Shown: piece by piece, positions 46,255-55,352 of the stretch | Layout: each line of letters begins with the position of its first letter | Numbering within the stretch: position 1 is the first letter of the stretch | DNA from: Bacillota bacterium | GTDB lineage: Bacteria > Bacillota > Clostridia > Lachnospirales > Lachnospiraceae | Assembly: GCA_023407575.1 (NCBI GenBank) | Contig: JAEYLX010000034.1 | Location: 53,669 to 117,668 of the forward strand | Reading direction: 5' to 3' | DNA length: 64,000 nt | The notes under the pieces: generated by a model | What the model was told of the DNA's origin: nothing | The model's database searches: none | What the model saw: the letters and a program-made list of their open reading frames with translations, nothing else | Program-made: the position numbers and the translations under genes

Positions 46255-47211
46255 TTGGAGCTGATAAGAATAAACGAAGTTGTAGACAATTTCGGTATAT
46301 CAAGTAGAACACTAAGATATTATGAGGAAATGGGCCTATTATTGAGCAGCCATCCTAATAATAAATCCCAGCGTTATTATGATGCCGCCGCACTTGAGCG
46401 GTTAAAACAGATTATTATATTACGTAAATTGCAAATCCCAGTTAAAGATCTGGTCGTTATCTTTAAAAGTGAAAACACAGCAGCGTTAATTCAAGCATTT
46501 GTGGACAAGCTTGAATCACTTGATACAGAAATTTCAGCCTTATCAGAACTAAGACATCTTGTAGATGATTTTCTTCATAAAATGCTCCTAAGTGGTATTA
46601 AGAAAATATCGGGCATAACTCTGCTTTATGAAGAAACCGAAAAAAGGCTTGCCACAGTAGAGAAAAAGGACATGGTCACATTTGAAAAGTTATCTGAAAT
46701 CAGTCGCGAAGCATTAAGATTGCATGATGTTCGGATTAATCGATTACCATCCATGCGCTTTCTTACTTCAAGATTGAAAACGGGAGAAACAGATAATTTA
46801 GATGGCAAAATGGAAAGCCTGTTTGTGAAATTTGGGTTCATACCAAACCCTGGACTACGTAATTGCTTTTACCGCAAAGAGCCAAATGGTGAGTGGATTA
46901 TGCTTATGAAAATTCCATACGATTATGAAAATACAACGGAATACGCAGATGAAAAGCTTACAAGTGGGTTGTTCGCCATAACCAGTTCCTTCATGGAAGA
47001 TATGGATGATACTATAATTTTGTTAAAAGACTGGATAAATAAGAGCGAACACTATGAGCTTGACACTATTACGGATGGGAAATTACACCGCTACGAAATG
47101 ATTGAAGAAATTTTGCCGTGGGATATAGCAAACAAATTCAACCGATATCAACAAGATATCTTTATTCCAATACAAATAAAAAAAGAGAAGGAGCAAAAAG
47201 AAAATGGCTGA
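46255..47211 (+). CDS. MerR-family transcriptional regulator
   Basis: About 318 residues from the TTG behind AGAGGTG; a frame ten codons longer overlaps the promoter. The HTH and wing are INEVVDNFGISSRTLRYYEEMGLL. A dimerisation helix follows, then a C-terminal domain of about 190 residues that looks like a GyrI-type small-molecule binding fold. It probably controls its own operon. Its stop overlaps the ATG of the next gene by 8 bases. Confidence 0.88.
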   Translation: MELIRINEVVDNFGISSRTLRYYEEMGLLLSSHPNNKSQRYYDAAALERLKQIIILRKLQIPVKDLVVIFKSENTAALIQAFVDKLESLDTEISALSELRHLVDDFLHKMLLSGIKKISGITLLYEETEKRLATVEKKDMVTFEKLSEISREALRLHDVRINRLPSMRFLTSRLKTGETDNLDGKMESLFVKFGFIPNPGLRNCFYRKEPNGEWIMLMKIPYDYENTTEYADEKLTSGLFAITSSFMEDMDDTIILLKDWINKSEHYELDTITDGKLHRYEMIEEILPWDIANKFNRYQQDIFIPIQIKKEKEQKENG

Positions 47212-48022
47212 ACTACCTGAAATTGCTAAACTCACGGGACAGATGAAAGACACCCTGTGCGGAAGGACCCTACAAACTCTTACCCTGGTGCAAGAAAAAT
47301 GCGCCAACATCCAATCGGATGAGTTTCAAAAACGAACCACTGGTGCAAGAATTAACGATATCCAAAATAAAGGAAAATGGATTATCACTAAGCTCTCCAA
47401 CGGTGAAAATATCCTTCTGTCTCTTGGAATGGGTGCAGATATTTTGTTCTTTGATAATGAGAAGCATCAGGCTGAAAAGTACCAAGTAAAGGTTCTTTTT
47501 AGTGATGGCAGCGGTTACACCGCCCGCTTTTGGTGGTTTGGAAAATTCTTACTCGTTTCGGATGGTGAACTTGCCTCGGAGCCGAACACAAAAGATATTG
47601 CGATTGACCCCTATGACGACAAATTTACACTGGACTATTTTTCATCTCTCCTGAAGGGAAAAAAGACACAAATTAAAGCTTTTTTAATGAATCAAAAGAA
47701 TGTCGGCGGCATTGGGAATATGTATATGCACGACATTTTATTCAAGGCTCGTCTGCATCCCCAAAAGAAAATATCGGACATGACCATAGATGAGATCAGA
47801 CTTCTTTATTACAGCATAACAGAATTTTTGAACCTTTCACGGGAAAAGGGCTCCTTTTCCTTTGAAAGTGATTTCTTTGGGCAAAAAGGAGGCTTCACAA
47901 TGGATTATTTTCCTATCGGGTATAAAGAAAATCAACCCTGCCCGGTCTGTGGTGGCACAATAGTTTCAATAAAGACAGGTAGTACCTCTACTTTTATATG
48001 TCCAGCCTGCCAAAAAGAATAA
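47204..48022 (+). CDS. Fpg/Nei-family DNA glycosylase-like protein with altered N-terminus
   Basis: 272 residues. MAELPEI replaces the canonical MPELPEV, so the catalytic N-terminal Pro is Ala; the Glu next to it is kept. The H2TH helix NVGGIGNMYMHDILFKARLHP and the zinc finger CPVC...CPAC are intact. It may still use the Ala amine, or only bind damaged bases. It is coupled to the MerR gene, suggesting inducible repair. Confidence 0.85.
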   Translation: MAELPEIAKLTGQMKDTLCGRTLQTLTLVQEKCANIQSDEFQKRTTGARINDIQNKGKWIITKLSNGENILLSLGMGADILFFDNEKHQAEKYQVKVLFSDGSGYTARFWWFGKFLLVSDGELASEPNTKDIAIDPYDDKFTLDYFSSLLKGKKTQIKAFLMNQKNVGGIGNMYMHDILFKARLHPQKKISDMTIDEIRLLYYSITEFLNLSREKGSFSFESDFFGQKGGFTMDYFPIGYKENQPCPVCGGTIVSIKTGSTSTFICPACQKE

Positions 48023-48100
48023 TGCAAAAATACACCAACCACTTTTCACACTTTTAGGTTAATGAAGGATGCCCTTAATAGGCCGTAGGAGAATGTAATC

Positions 48101-48865
48101 ATGAACGATAAAATAGAACTGAAAAAGGTAAGCGAGGAAACCATGCGCTTTCTTCGAGGAAAGTATGCTTTGGATGAAGAGGGCAATGGTAAAGATGAAT
48201 TAAAGCTCCGCAGAGGTGGTAAAACGGTGTTGACTATTTATATATGTGAAGACCATTATGATTTTCTCGTTATTTTCGGGAAAGCAGAACGTGAAATATT
48301 TGAGGAGCGGCGCAATGAATTTCCACAGAAGATACAAGAAATTTACGATAACAGCAAAACATATCATGACGGCAAATGGATGTTTATTACTGTTACCGAT
48401 TTACAAATGCTTGAAGCTGTCAAACAGCTTGTCTTGATTAAGAAAAAGCCCAATCGAAAGCCGTTTCCGAAGGAGCAGGCGGTCTACGCCAGCTGCGGCC
48501 AACGCTGCGATTTGTGTGTGCATTATAACGGCGGTACTATCAGCGAGGAGCTCCGAGCGGATTTGAAGGAGCGGCTGATACGGGTATATGCAGGCGGTGC
48601 AGACGACGGAGGGTATTGGGGTGATGATATGAAGTTGTGTGATGGCTGTCATGCAGGTGGATTAGATAGAGATTTTAACTGTGATTCTTTGAAATGCGCG
48701 GCGGAAAACGGAGTTGATAAATGCCAGAATTGTCATAAAAATCCTTGCGCTAAGGCTCATCATTTATATCAAGGGCTTAAACCTGAAATCCATACAAACA
48801 CCATTACTGCCGACGATGTTACATGGGTAATTCTTCCTTATGTGCATGAGCAATACGGAAATTAA
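48101..48865 (+). CDS. DUF3788/DUF3795 two-domain protein
   Basis: 254 residues. Residues about 1-120 resemble DUF3788 (LRRGGKTVLTIYICEDHYDFLVIFG, then YHDGKWMFITV). Residues about 128-235 are Cys-rich like DUF3795 (CGQRCDLCVHY, LCDGCHAGGL, CDSLKCAAE, CQNCHKNPC), probably binding metal. Biochemical role unknown. GC content rises in the second half. Last gene of the MerR operon. Confidence 0.75.
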   Translation: MNDKIELKKVSEETMRFLRGKYALDEEGNGKDELKLRRGGKTVLTIYICEDHYDFLVIFGKAEREIFEERRNEFPQKIQEIYDNSKTYHDGKWMFITVTDLQMLEAVKQLVLIKKKPNRKPFPKEQAVYASCGQRCDLCVHYNGGTISEELRADLKERLIRVYAGGADDGGYWGDDMKLCDGCHAGGLDRDFNCDSLKCAAENGVDKCQNCHKNPCAKAHHLYQGLKPEIHTNTITADDVTWVILPYVHEQYGN

Positions 48866-48888
48866 GAAAGCATTGTTTGAATAGAAAG

Positions 48889-48921
48889 AGCTGGTCACTA
48901 ACTTTAAAATAGTAACCAGCT
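48889..48921. terminator. Terminator between convergent genes
   Basis: AGCTGGTCACT and AGTAACCAGCT pair with one mismatch, followed by TTTTCC. Confidence 0.8.
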
Positions 48922-48956
48922 TTTCCTCATATATCATAGCTTATTTATACCTCTTT

Positions 48957-49871
48957 TCATCCATTAACAATTTTCACATCCACGTTGATGTTATTAATGT
49001 CGCTTAGCTTCTGGCTTACCCATTCGTTCAAAATCTCTAATGAAAAATCTTCCTTACCAAATATTGAAGTATCTGGCTTCAGAATTATCTCTGTACCGGA
49101 AGGACCTTCTAGACCTCTAATATAAAGCTCGTGTTGAGCAATGCCACGAATATAATCTTGCTGAAAAGTTTTACCGTCCCTTTTTACAGTGATTTGCAGA
49201 GCTTCGCATAAAGAATTAACGGTCTGTAAGCCAGCTTGTATCAGATCACCCATTTGGCTGTATTCTGCGTTAGTTATTGGGTTTCCAGCTAATATTTTAT
49301 CTAATACCGCTTTACTTGCATGTAAGTCTTCTGATAAGGGTAACCCTCTTCCGTTATCACTAATTTTTATCTTAGACTCTGACAAAGGTGTAATTTCAAT
49401 ATTAGTACAGAACCCTGCCTTAGCTTCTTCAAATGATTGTTCTAGAAACTCAAAAACAAGCTGGTGCATATTGTGTTGTAACGAACTTATTGTTTCCATA
49501 TTTAACCTCCTGTTAATATTTTCTGGTACAACATACATAGGAACCGTATATGATGTGAGATACTTCCTAACCGTACTTGGTGTTGAACCAAAAAGTTGTG
49601 TAAAGGCACGTGTAAATCCTTCGTGAGAGTCAAATGCATACAATACTGCGACCTCGAGAACCTTACGCCCTTCCAGTAGTGAAACAATGGCATATTGTAA
49701 TTTTCGAATTCGAATATAGCCTGTAACTGGCATTCCCATTGCATCAGAAAATAGTTTGCTAAAATAGAAAGGACTATAACCTGCTAAATCAGCTAAAACA
49801 CATAAGTTTATTTTTTCATATATGTGTTCCTCTATATAGACTAGTACGTTTTTCAACATGTCGCTATTCAT
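48957..49871 (-). CDS. AraC-type regulator fused to a degenerate GyrB-like ATPase fold
   Basis: About 304 residues. Residues 1-105 are an AraC HTH pair (INLCVLADLAGYSPFYFSKLF, then EVAVLYAFDSHEGFTRAF). Residues about 123-304 align by eye to the GyrB/ParE ATPase domain: HQLVFEFLEQSFEEAKAGFC, IKISDNGRGLPL, NSLCEALQITVKRDGKTFQQ and GTEIILKPDTSIF. The general-base Glu is kept (about 141), but the Mg-binding Asn is Gln and the glycine-rich HGVG loop is shortened to IQAG. ATP may be bound without turnover. Confidence 0.82.
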   Translation of the reverse strand: MNSDMLKNVLVYIEEHIYEKINLCVLADLAGYSPFYFSKLFSDAMGMPVTGYIRIRKLQYAIVSLLEGRKVLEVAVLYAFDSHEGFTRAFTQLFGSTPSTVRKYLTSYTVPMYVVPENINRRLNMETISSLQHNMHQLVFEFLEQSFEEAKAGFCTNIEITPLSESKIKISDNGRGLPLSEDLHASKAVLDKILAGNPITNAEYSQMGDLIQAGLQTVNSLCEALQITVKRDGKTFQQDYIRGIAQHELYIRGLEGPSGTEIILKPDTSIFGKEDFSLEILNEWVSQKLSDINNINVDVKIVNG

Positions 49872-50045
49872 ATCCATTCACCTCCCAATCGTATCAAGTT
49901 GCTGCCGGCAACAAAATAATTATATCAATTATTTAAGCAATATTCTTGACTTCATATATTATAAGTTACATTTTAGAGCCTTTGAAAGTTATCATATTCC
50001 GATATAAAAATGTCTTGTTCGTTCCTGCACTATTAGGTTAGTAAT

Positions 50046-50073
50046 AAGATGAAACGAAAATTCGTTTCACTTG
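50046..50073. repeat. Dispersed hairpin element, copy 2
   Basis: AAGATGAAACGA-AAAT-TCGTTTCACTTG, nearly the same as the element at 44069-44098, again directly past a terminator on the minus strand. It occupies part of the 273-base gap 49872-50144. Confidence 0.75.
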
Positions 50074-50085
50074 TTACGAATCAAA

Positions 50086-50127
50086 AATCTCTAAACCTAT
50101 ATTTTTTTGGAGGTTTAGAGATTTTTT
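50086..50127. terminator. Terminator of the amidohydrolase gene
   Basis: AATCTCTAAACC and GGTTTAGAGATT pair (12 bp) with A and T runs on both sides. Almost the same stem as the terminator at 35713-35748. Confidence 0.88.
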
Positions 50128-50144
50128 AAAGGCAAAAACAACGT

Positions 50145-51374
50145 TTAATCTTGTAGGATATTCTCCACTGAATTACCAGTTCTCTCTTCATTGATTACAG
50201 CAATACTTCCGTTATGTATTACCATATATACGGATTCCAAAGCCTTAAGATCTTTTAATGGATCTTCCCTCACCACAATTATATCCGCAATCTTGCCGAC
50301 TTCCAGGGTGCCAATCTGTGTTTCCATTCCACATACTACGGAAGCATTCCTGGTTGCTGCTATAATAATATCCATATTGGACATTCCAGCCTCTTTCATC
50401 AGTTCAATCTCTGTTACCGGCATGCCTCCATCAAATTCCATGCTAAATCCGTTATAGTCAGTGCCAAGGGCAATAAGCCCTCCCGCTTCATAAAAAAGAG
50501 ACAAATTAGATATGGCATTCTTCTCCCAGTCCCCTCCATAACGGCTACTGATTCCTTTCCACAGTTCCAGTGTGGGTACCCAGTAAATGCCCTTGTTCAC
50601 GATATCATCTACTATTTCCTGACTTACGGGTTCCACTACCATATGGGAAATCTCATCCACGCCACCCTTAAGTGCCAAAGGTAAATTTCTTGCATGTGAT
50701 ATATGGGCAGCTACCCGTTTTCCGCCTGCATGAGCAGTCTCTGTTATACTTTTAATCTCTTCTTCGGTTAACATATTCCAGGTCTTGCCCTGCAGGTCAT
50801 CTTCGATTGCAATTTTAATAACATCCGGATTCATATCCAGATATTCCTGTGTCTTTTCTGCTGCCTCTTCCTTTGAAGCAACTGCTACTCCAAGAGGTGG
50901 TATATATCCTCCGGGTACGGTTAAAGGCGGTGTTGAAGTAACAATTCTTGCAATTTTGTTATTTTTGTTCAGACGATCTCTGTCACCAATAAAATCTGTC
51001 CCGTCTCTGGCTGCCATTTCCCGTACTGTAGTAACCCCATGGATAAGCCAAGTTTTAAGGGCATCTTCTGAAAACATACAATGTACATGGGTGTTGATAA
51101 ACCCCGGTAATATTACTGCTCCATCTAAGTCAATCTGCTGATAACCCTCTGGAATATCCGAATCCTCTTCCGTAACGATTTTTTCAATAATGCCATCCTT
51201 TATGTAGATGTTTTTGCCCTCAACAGGTTCAGCCCCAGTCCCATCTATTATAGTACAGTTAGAAAGTACAATTTTGCCTTCCTCCGTACCGACAGGTGCA
51301 GCCACCTTTTTACTGCAGGAACCTACAAGTAACAATATAACCATAATCGCAAGTATTCTTTTAAGCTTTACCAT
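50145..51374 (-). CDS. Secreted lipoprotein amidohydrolase
   Basis: About 409 residues from the ATG behind GGGAGG. The lipoprotein signal ends at LLVGSC. The metal-dependent hydrolase barrel has INTHVHCMF (HxH), a Lys in DVIKIAIED, His in AAHISHARN, and Asp in ALGTDYNG, followed by GTLEVGKIADIIVV of the composite domain. This is the imidazolonepropionase-like/dipeptidase branch; substrate unknown. Directly follows a PadR gene by 42 bases. Confidence 0.88.
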   Translation of the reverse strand: MVKLKRILAIMVILLLVGSCSKKVAAPVGTEEGKIVLSNCTIIDGTGAEPVEGKNIYIKDGIIEKIVTEEDSDIPEGYQQIDLDGAVILPGFINTHVHCMFSEDALKTWLIHGVTTVREMAARDGTDFIGDRDRLNKNNKIARIVTSTPPLTVPGGYIPPLGVAVASKEEAAEKTQEYLDMNPDVIKIAIEDDLQGKTWNMLTEEEIKSITETAHAGGKRVAAHISHARNLPLALKGGVDEISHMVVEPVSQEIVDDIVNKGIYWVPTLELWKGISSRYGGDWEKNAISNLSLFYEAGGLIALGTDYNGFSMEFDGGMPVTEIELMKEAGMSNMDIIIAATRNASVVCGMETQIGTLEVGKIADIIVVREDPLKDLKALESVYMVIHNGSIAVINEERTGNSVENILQD

Positions 51375-51416
51375 TTCACCCTCCCTTAGGAACGTTCCAG
51401 CTTTTTTATTTACCAC

Positions 51417-51974
51417 TTATGATCCAAGCTTCTTATTTAGCCTTTCCAGACATTCCTGACACCAGTCAATTTTCATCTGTATCATCCTCTGCCCATGCGT
51501 TACTGCAATCATTGAATAGTCATACTGAGGATCGTCTGACATCTGTACTTCTACGTCTTTTTCGGTGAGATTTGTATTATGTAAATAGCCCATTAATACA
51601 TTTCTGAACTCCTTTAGCCTGCGGATATTTTCTTCTACTGGCAAAAATCTGCCGAAAAACAGCTTAACCAATAACTCATTTCCCTTTGGGTTGTTGTAAT
51701 TAACTGGCAGCCACAGCCATTCCAGAAATTCTTCCTCTCCTTGCTTGGTAATTTCATATACCTTGCGGTCATGCTTAGAGTTATCTTCATCAGGAAGCAA
51801 AACTGCATATCCTTCCTCCACCATGATTTTTAACATAGGATAAATCTGACCGTAATTAATGCTAAAAAATTCACCGGTAGACCTTTCGATTCTTTTTTTG
51901 ATATCATAACCAGATTTAGTACCTAAGCTTAAGGTGCCAAGTATAATATAAAAGGTATTGCTTGCTTTTATCAT
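51417..51974 (-). CDS. PadR-family transcriptional regulator
   Basis: 185 residues: N-terminal winged helix (SGYDIKKRIERSTGEFFSINYGQIYPML, then DRKVYEITKQGEEEF) and a C-terminal helical dimerisation domain. It probably represses its operon with the amidohydrolase. GGAG precedes the ATG. The 437-base gap upstream (51975-52411) holds AT-rich promoter-like DNA, a terminator and a tRNA fragment. Confidence 0.9.
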   Translation of the reverse strand: MIKASNTFYIILGTLSLGTKSGYDIKKRIERSTGEFFSINYGQIYPMLKIMVEEGYAVLLPDEDNSKHDRKVYEITKQGEEEFLEWLWLPVNYNNPKGNELLVKLFFGRFLPVEENIRRLKEFRNVLMGYLHNTNLTEKDVEVQMSDDPQYDYSMIAVTHGQRMIQMKIDWCQECLERLNKKLGS

Positions 51975-52224
51975 AAAAACTCCTTTGTCTTTTTTCTGTA
52001 TTTTGTCATTTCATTTATGCCCGTCAAGGTAGTTGTAAAGTTGTAAGAGTATTAAACTTGAGAGAGCATATTTTACAATTTAAATTTTGCAGCCGTTCCT
52101 TGTATATATTATATATTAATCTAATATATATCAGTTTAATATATTCTATTCTTATATTTTAAAAATGTCAACAAATTTTTCCATATGGACCACAACATTA
52201 GACCATTCTATTTTATTCAATATA

Positions 52225-52264
52225 AAATCCCCAAAACCTTATTTTTCTAAGGTTTTGGGGATTT
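52225..52264 (-). terminator. Terminator of the BNR-repeat lipoprotein gene
   Basis: AAATCCCCAAAACCTT and AAGGTTTTGGGGATTT pair perfectly (16 bp) around 8 bases. It resembles the tRNA-Cys terminator at 56973-57017. Confidence 0.9.
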
Positions 52265-52276
52265 CATTGTGAGGGA

Positions 52277-52293
52277 CGACAACCAGATTTGAA
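52277..52293 (-). repeat. tRNA-Cys 3'-end fragment
   Basis: CGACAACCAGATTTGAA is identical to the T-arm/acceptor end of the intact tRNA-Cys at 57025-57095 and lies beside a similar terminator. It looks like a decayed tRNA copy or attachment-site scar. Confidence 0.6.
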
Positions 52294-52411
52294 TTATTTA
52301 AACCGTTTTAGAATCCTCTTAGAAAGAGGGGCTTCATTCTATGATGATTGTTGTACCTGATTATTACTTAATAAGAAGTAGTCGAAATGCTAGTACCTTT
52401 ATGATATTATA

Positions 52412-53254
52412 TTAATTAGCGCTTCCCTCGCTCCAGATTATTGCATCCGATGTAACCCAGATCTTATTCTCATAAGTAATTGTCCATCCACTTGCCTGGC
52501 CTATCTCCTCCTTCTCAGTATAACTCCACAGGAAGGTGCTATCATCCTTCCCATCTGTCTGAGTCCAGGTATCTCCTCCATCATGGGTAACATACACCAG
52601 CTGCTTTGGTACGTCATCAAATGCATAGGATAATAATAATCCGTCATGAGCAGTAAAGAATACCGGTGGATAGGTGGTAAACTGGCTTGTGGAATATTCC
52701 TCCGGAATCGTCAACTCCTGTTGTTGCCAAGTCACTCCTCCATCTGTGGTCCGAAATAAACCAATATATCCATCCCTCGGAATCAGAGTGGTAATCCACC
52801 CATCGTTACTGTCATTAAAGATTATTCCTGTTTTTGATTCCAGTGGAATGGTGGCATTCTCATCCTCCGTGCCGGTAAGCTTATCCCAGTTCTTTCCACT
52901 ATCTTCTGTTTTATATAGGATTATGCTCTCTTTGAACATACCCTCCGCATTACGTTCTGCTTTCCATCCTTCTGTGGGTGTAATGTAGATATATTCCAGA
53001 CTATTCTCTTCTTCCATTCCTTGGTATATGGTTGCACCAAGGGGAGTGCTTCCAGTTAATTCTGCCCCGTCTGCCGACTGTACAGGTACAGGCGTATTAT
53101 CCGGTGCCACTGTAACCGTTGGCAAAGTAGTGACAACAGGTGTCGGTACATTGGTAACCTCAGGATTATTATTGGTATCTTCTTGTTTCTTCGAGCATCC
53201 TGCCAGCAACGTTCCAATTAGAAGTGCTAAAATTATTAAGCATCTTTTTTTCAT
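52412..53254 (-). CDS. Lipoprotein with BNR/Asp-box repeats
   Basis: About 280 residues. Signal ends at LLAGC; then a Thr/Pro/Val-rich linker; then a beta-propeller fragment with three Asp-box motifs (TEDSGKNWD, TTDGGVTWQ, THDGGDTWT). Sialidase-like and HCF136-like propellers share these motifs, but no catalytic residues are visible. Surface role unknown. GGAGG precedes the start. Confidence 0.8.
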   Translation of the reverse strand: MKKRCLIILALLIGTLLAGCSKKQEDTNNNPEVTNVPTPVVTTLPTVTVAPDNTPVPVQSADGAELTGSTPLGATIYQGMEEENSLEYIYITPTEGWKAERNAEGMFKESIILYKTEDSGKNWDKLTGTEDENATIPLESKTGIIFNDSNDGWITTLIPRDGYIGLFRTTDGGVTWQQQELTIPEEYSTSQFTTYPPVFFTAHDGLLLSYAFDDVPKQLVYVTHDGGDTWTQTDGKDDSTFLWSYTEKEEIGQASGWTITYENKIWVTSDAIIWSEGSAN

Positions 53255-53333
53255 CATAATGCCTCCAAATTAAAAAACTAATTATGTTGATTGAACTATA
53301 GTTCTGTTTTTCCTTTTCTAAATTTATAAAAAA

Positions 53334-55157
53334 TTATTGATCTAATGAATACCCATTTAATCCCAGCCATCTTATCCTACTTTCATAATCAATATATGAA
53401 ATATCCAGATCAACATCTCCCGAAATTCCACTAACGGAACCTGTGGCACTATACTGCCACATTCCAAGCTCACCAGTATACGTCAGCGCATCAGACCATT
53501 GGGCTACCCAGCGATCGAATACATCCAGTCTTTCTTCATAGAGCTTTCCTACAAACCAGCTTTTACTGCTGTATAGCATAGGATAATATCCTGCCTCTGT
53601 AAGAGCATCAAAGTAAACAAGTGCAATATCTGCAATAATTTTCTTATCAATGTCTAACTGTGCCTTATCCTCAAGATCCAGGCAAATTGGATATTCAAAT
53701 TGCTTCCCTTCCAATGTCTTAATCAGAAAATCCACTTCTATTTTGGCCATTGCAACGGTAGTAGCATGGCTGTAATGATAAGCCCCCACAGCAATACCAC
53801 TGTCCTTTGCTCCCTGATAGTTGGCTTCAAACTTCGGATCCAGATTGCTGCTGCCATAAGAAGATCGGATCATAGCAAACTCAACTCCAGCATTTTTCAC
53901 CTTGCTCCAATCAATGACCCCTTGCCACTTCGATACATCAATTCCCTTGATATAAGCTTTCTCAACGGTGATGTTGCATTCTGCCTGCTCACCACTTTCA
54001 TTAACAATAACAGTAATGGTCGCAGTTCCTTCGCCCATGGCTGATACAGTACCCATTTCATCCACTACAACCACATCTTCGTTGGAACTTATCCACGTTA
54101 GTTCTTGATTCACAACGTTCTGGGGAGATATAGTCGCAATTAGTTGATCCGTACCTCCCACTACCAACCAAATATCGCTTTGATCTAAGGATACTAATGT
54201 TAAATTAGGATCAGGAACATATCCTCCTGCAATCGTAGAATATTGACTATATACTTTTATCTTATCCACCAACCGATAAGCTCTTATTTTATAATAATAT
54301 GTACTACCTAAATCTAATCCGGTGTCCGTATAACCAGCTTCTGACACTGTGGTCAACAACTGATAGGTTCCACTTTTACTTGAAGCTTGGTACACCTCGT
54401 AACCATCCGATCCCTCCGACTGACCCCAACTGATATCGATAGTACCTTCCGTTGCTCCTGATGCTGCTGCTAAGGAGTCCGGTACCGACAATATCGGTTT
54501 TACTGTAATCACCGAGGAATATCCCCCGAATACTTTACTGTCACCGTTTAACATATATCCACGAACCTTAAAGTAATAGGTTTTCCCCGGTTCCAGACCG
54601 CTCACTTTATAGGATTTATTTTCTGTTTGTTTAATAAGAGCGTATTTACCAGAACTGGAAGTAGCCATATATACCCGATATCCACTTACATATTTCAACT
54701 TTCCCCAAGTTAGGGTTGCACCCTCATAGGATGTTAATTTGCCTTTAAAATTGCTCACTGCATCTGGCGTAATCTTTCCACTGATGACCTTGGAGTAGGA
54801 CCCATAAGTTTTTGATTTTCCAGAGGTCTTATACGCGCGTACTTTATAATAGTAAGTTTTGCCCGGAGTCAATCTTTCGTTAAGATAGCTATACTTCCCT
54901 GCGGTAATCGTCTTAACCAATTTATAGGTGCCTTTTGCAGAGGTGGCCTGATAAATCTGATATCCACTTGCTCCCGCTACCTTACTCCAGCCAATCTTAA
55001 TGCTACTGCCTGAAGCAATTGCCATCTTTACCGTTTTGGGTGCGGTTAATTTTGTTGCTGCCTGAACCGTTTGTGGTACTCCTAAAAAACACATAACCAC
55101 AACCATAATAACCATTCTGTGTAACACTTTACATAATCTTTCTTTGTTTCTTTTCAT
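53334..55157 (-). CDS. Secreted GH25 lysozyme with three FN3 domains and a Big2 domain
   Basis: About 607 residues from the ATG behind GGGAGG. Signal peptide ends near VQAAT. Three fibronectin-III repeats, each ending in YYxKxRxY (about 35-310), a Big2 domain (TLVSLDQSDIWLVVGG to ITVE), then GH25 (about 405-600) with GIDVSKWQGVIDW, AGAYHYSHA and the catalytic-type CLDLED. It cleaves the glycan of peptidoglycan; the FN3 and Big2 parts would hold it at the wall. Confidence 0.93.
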   Translation of the reverse strand: MKRNKERLCKVLHRMVIMVVVMCFLGVPQTVQAATKLTAPKTVKMAIASGSSIKIGWSKVAGASGYQIYQATSAKGTYKLVKTITAGKYSYLNERLTPGKTYYYKVRAYKTSGKSKTYGSYSKVISGKITPDAVSNFKGKLTSYEGATLTWGKLKYVSGYRVYMATSSSGKYALIKQTENKSYKVSGLEPGKTYYFKVRGYMLNGDSKVFGGYSSVITVKPILSVPDSLAAASGATEGTIDISWGQSEGSDGYEVYQASSKSGTYQLLTTVSEAGYTDTGLDLGSTYYYKIRAYRLVDKIKVYSQYSTIAGGYVPDPNLTLVSLDQSDIWLVVGGTDQLIATISPQNVVNQELTWISSNEDVVVVDEMGTVSAMGEGTATITVIVNESGEQAECNITVEKAYIKGIDVSKWQGVIDWSKVKNAGVEFAMIRSSYGSSNLDPKFEANYQGAKDSGIAVGAYHYSHATTVAMAKIEVDFLIKTLEGKQFEYPICLDLEDKAQLDIDKKIIADIALVYFDALTEAGYYPMLYSSKSWFVGKLYEERLDVFDRWVAQWSDALTYTGELGMWQYSATGSVSGISGDVDLDISYIDYESRIRWLGLNGYSLDQ

Positions 55158-55352
55158 GTTAGCCTCCCTAACTCTGCATAACAATAAAGTTTCTCGTTGC
55201 AATCCAAAGCTAGAGTATTTTATATTTGTGTTATTACCATGGCATATTATAGGTATTTTTACATTATTTTATTAAATGGGGACGAAAGCCTTGCTATATT
55301 ACTACATGACCAGACAATGAGAGATTAGTGATTACTTTGCTGTTTTTAACGC

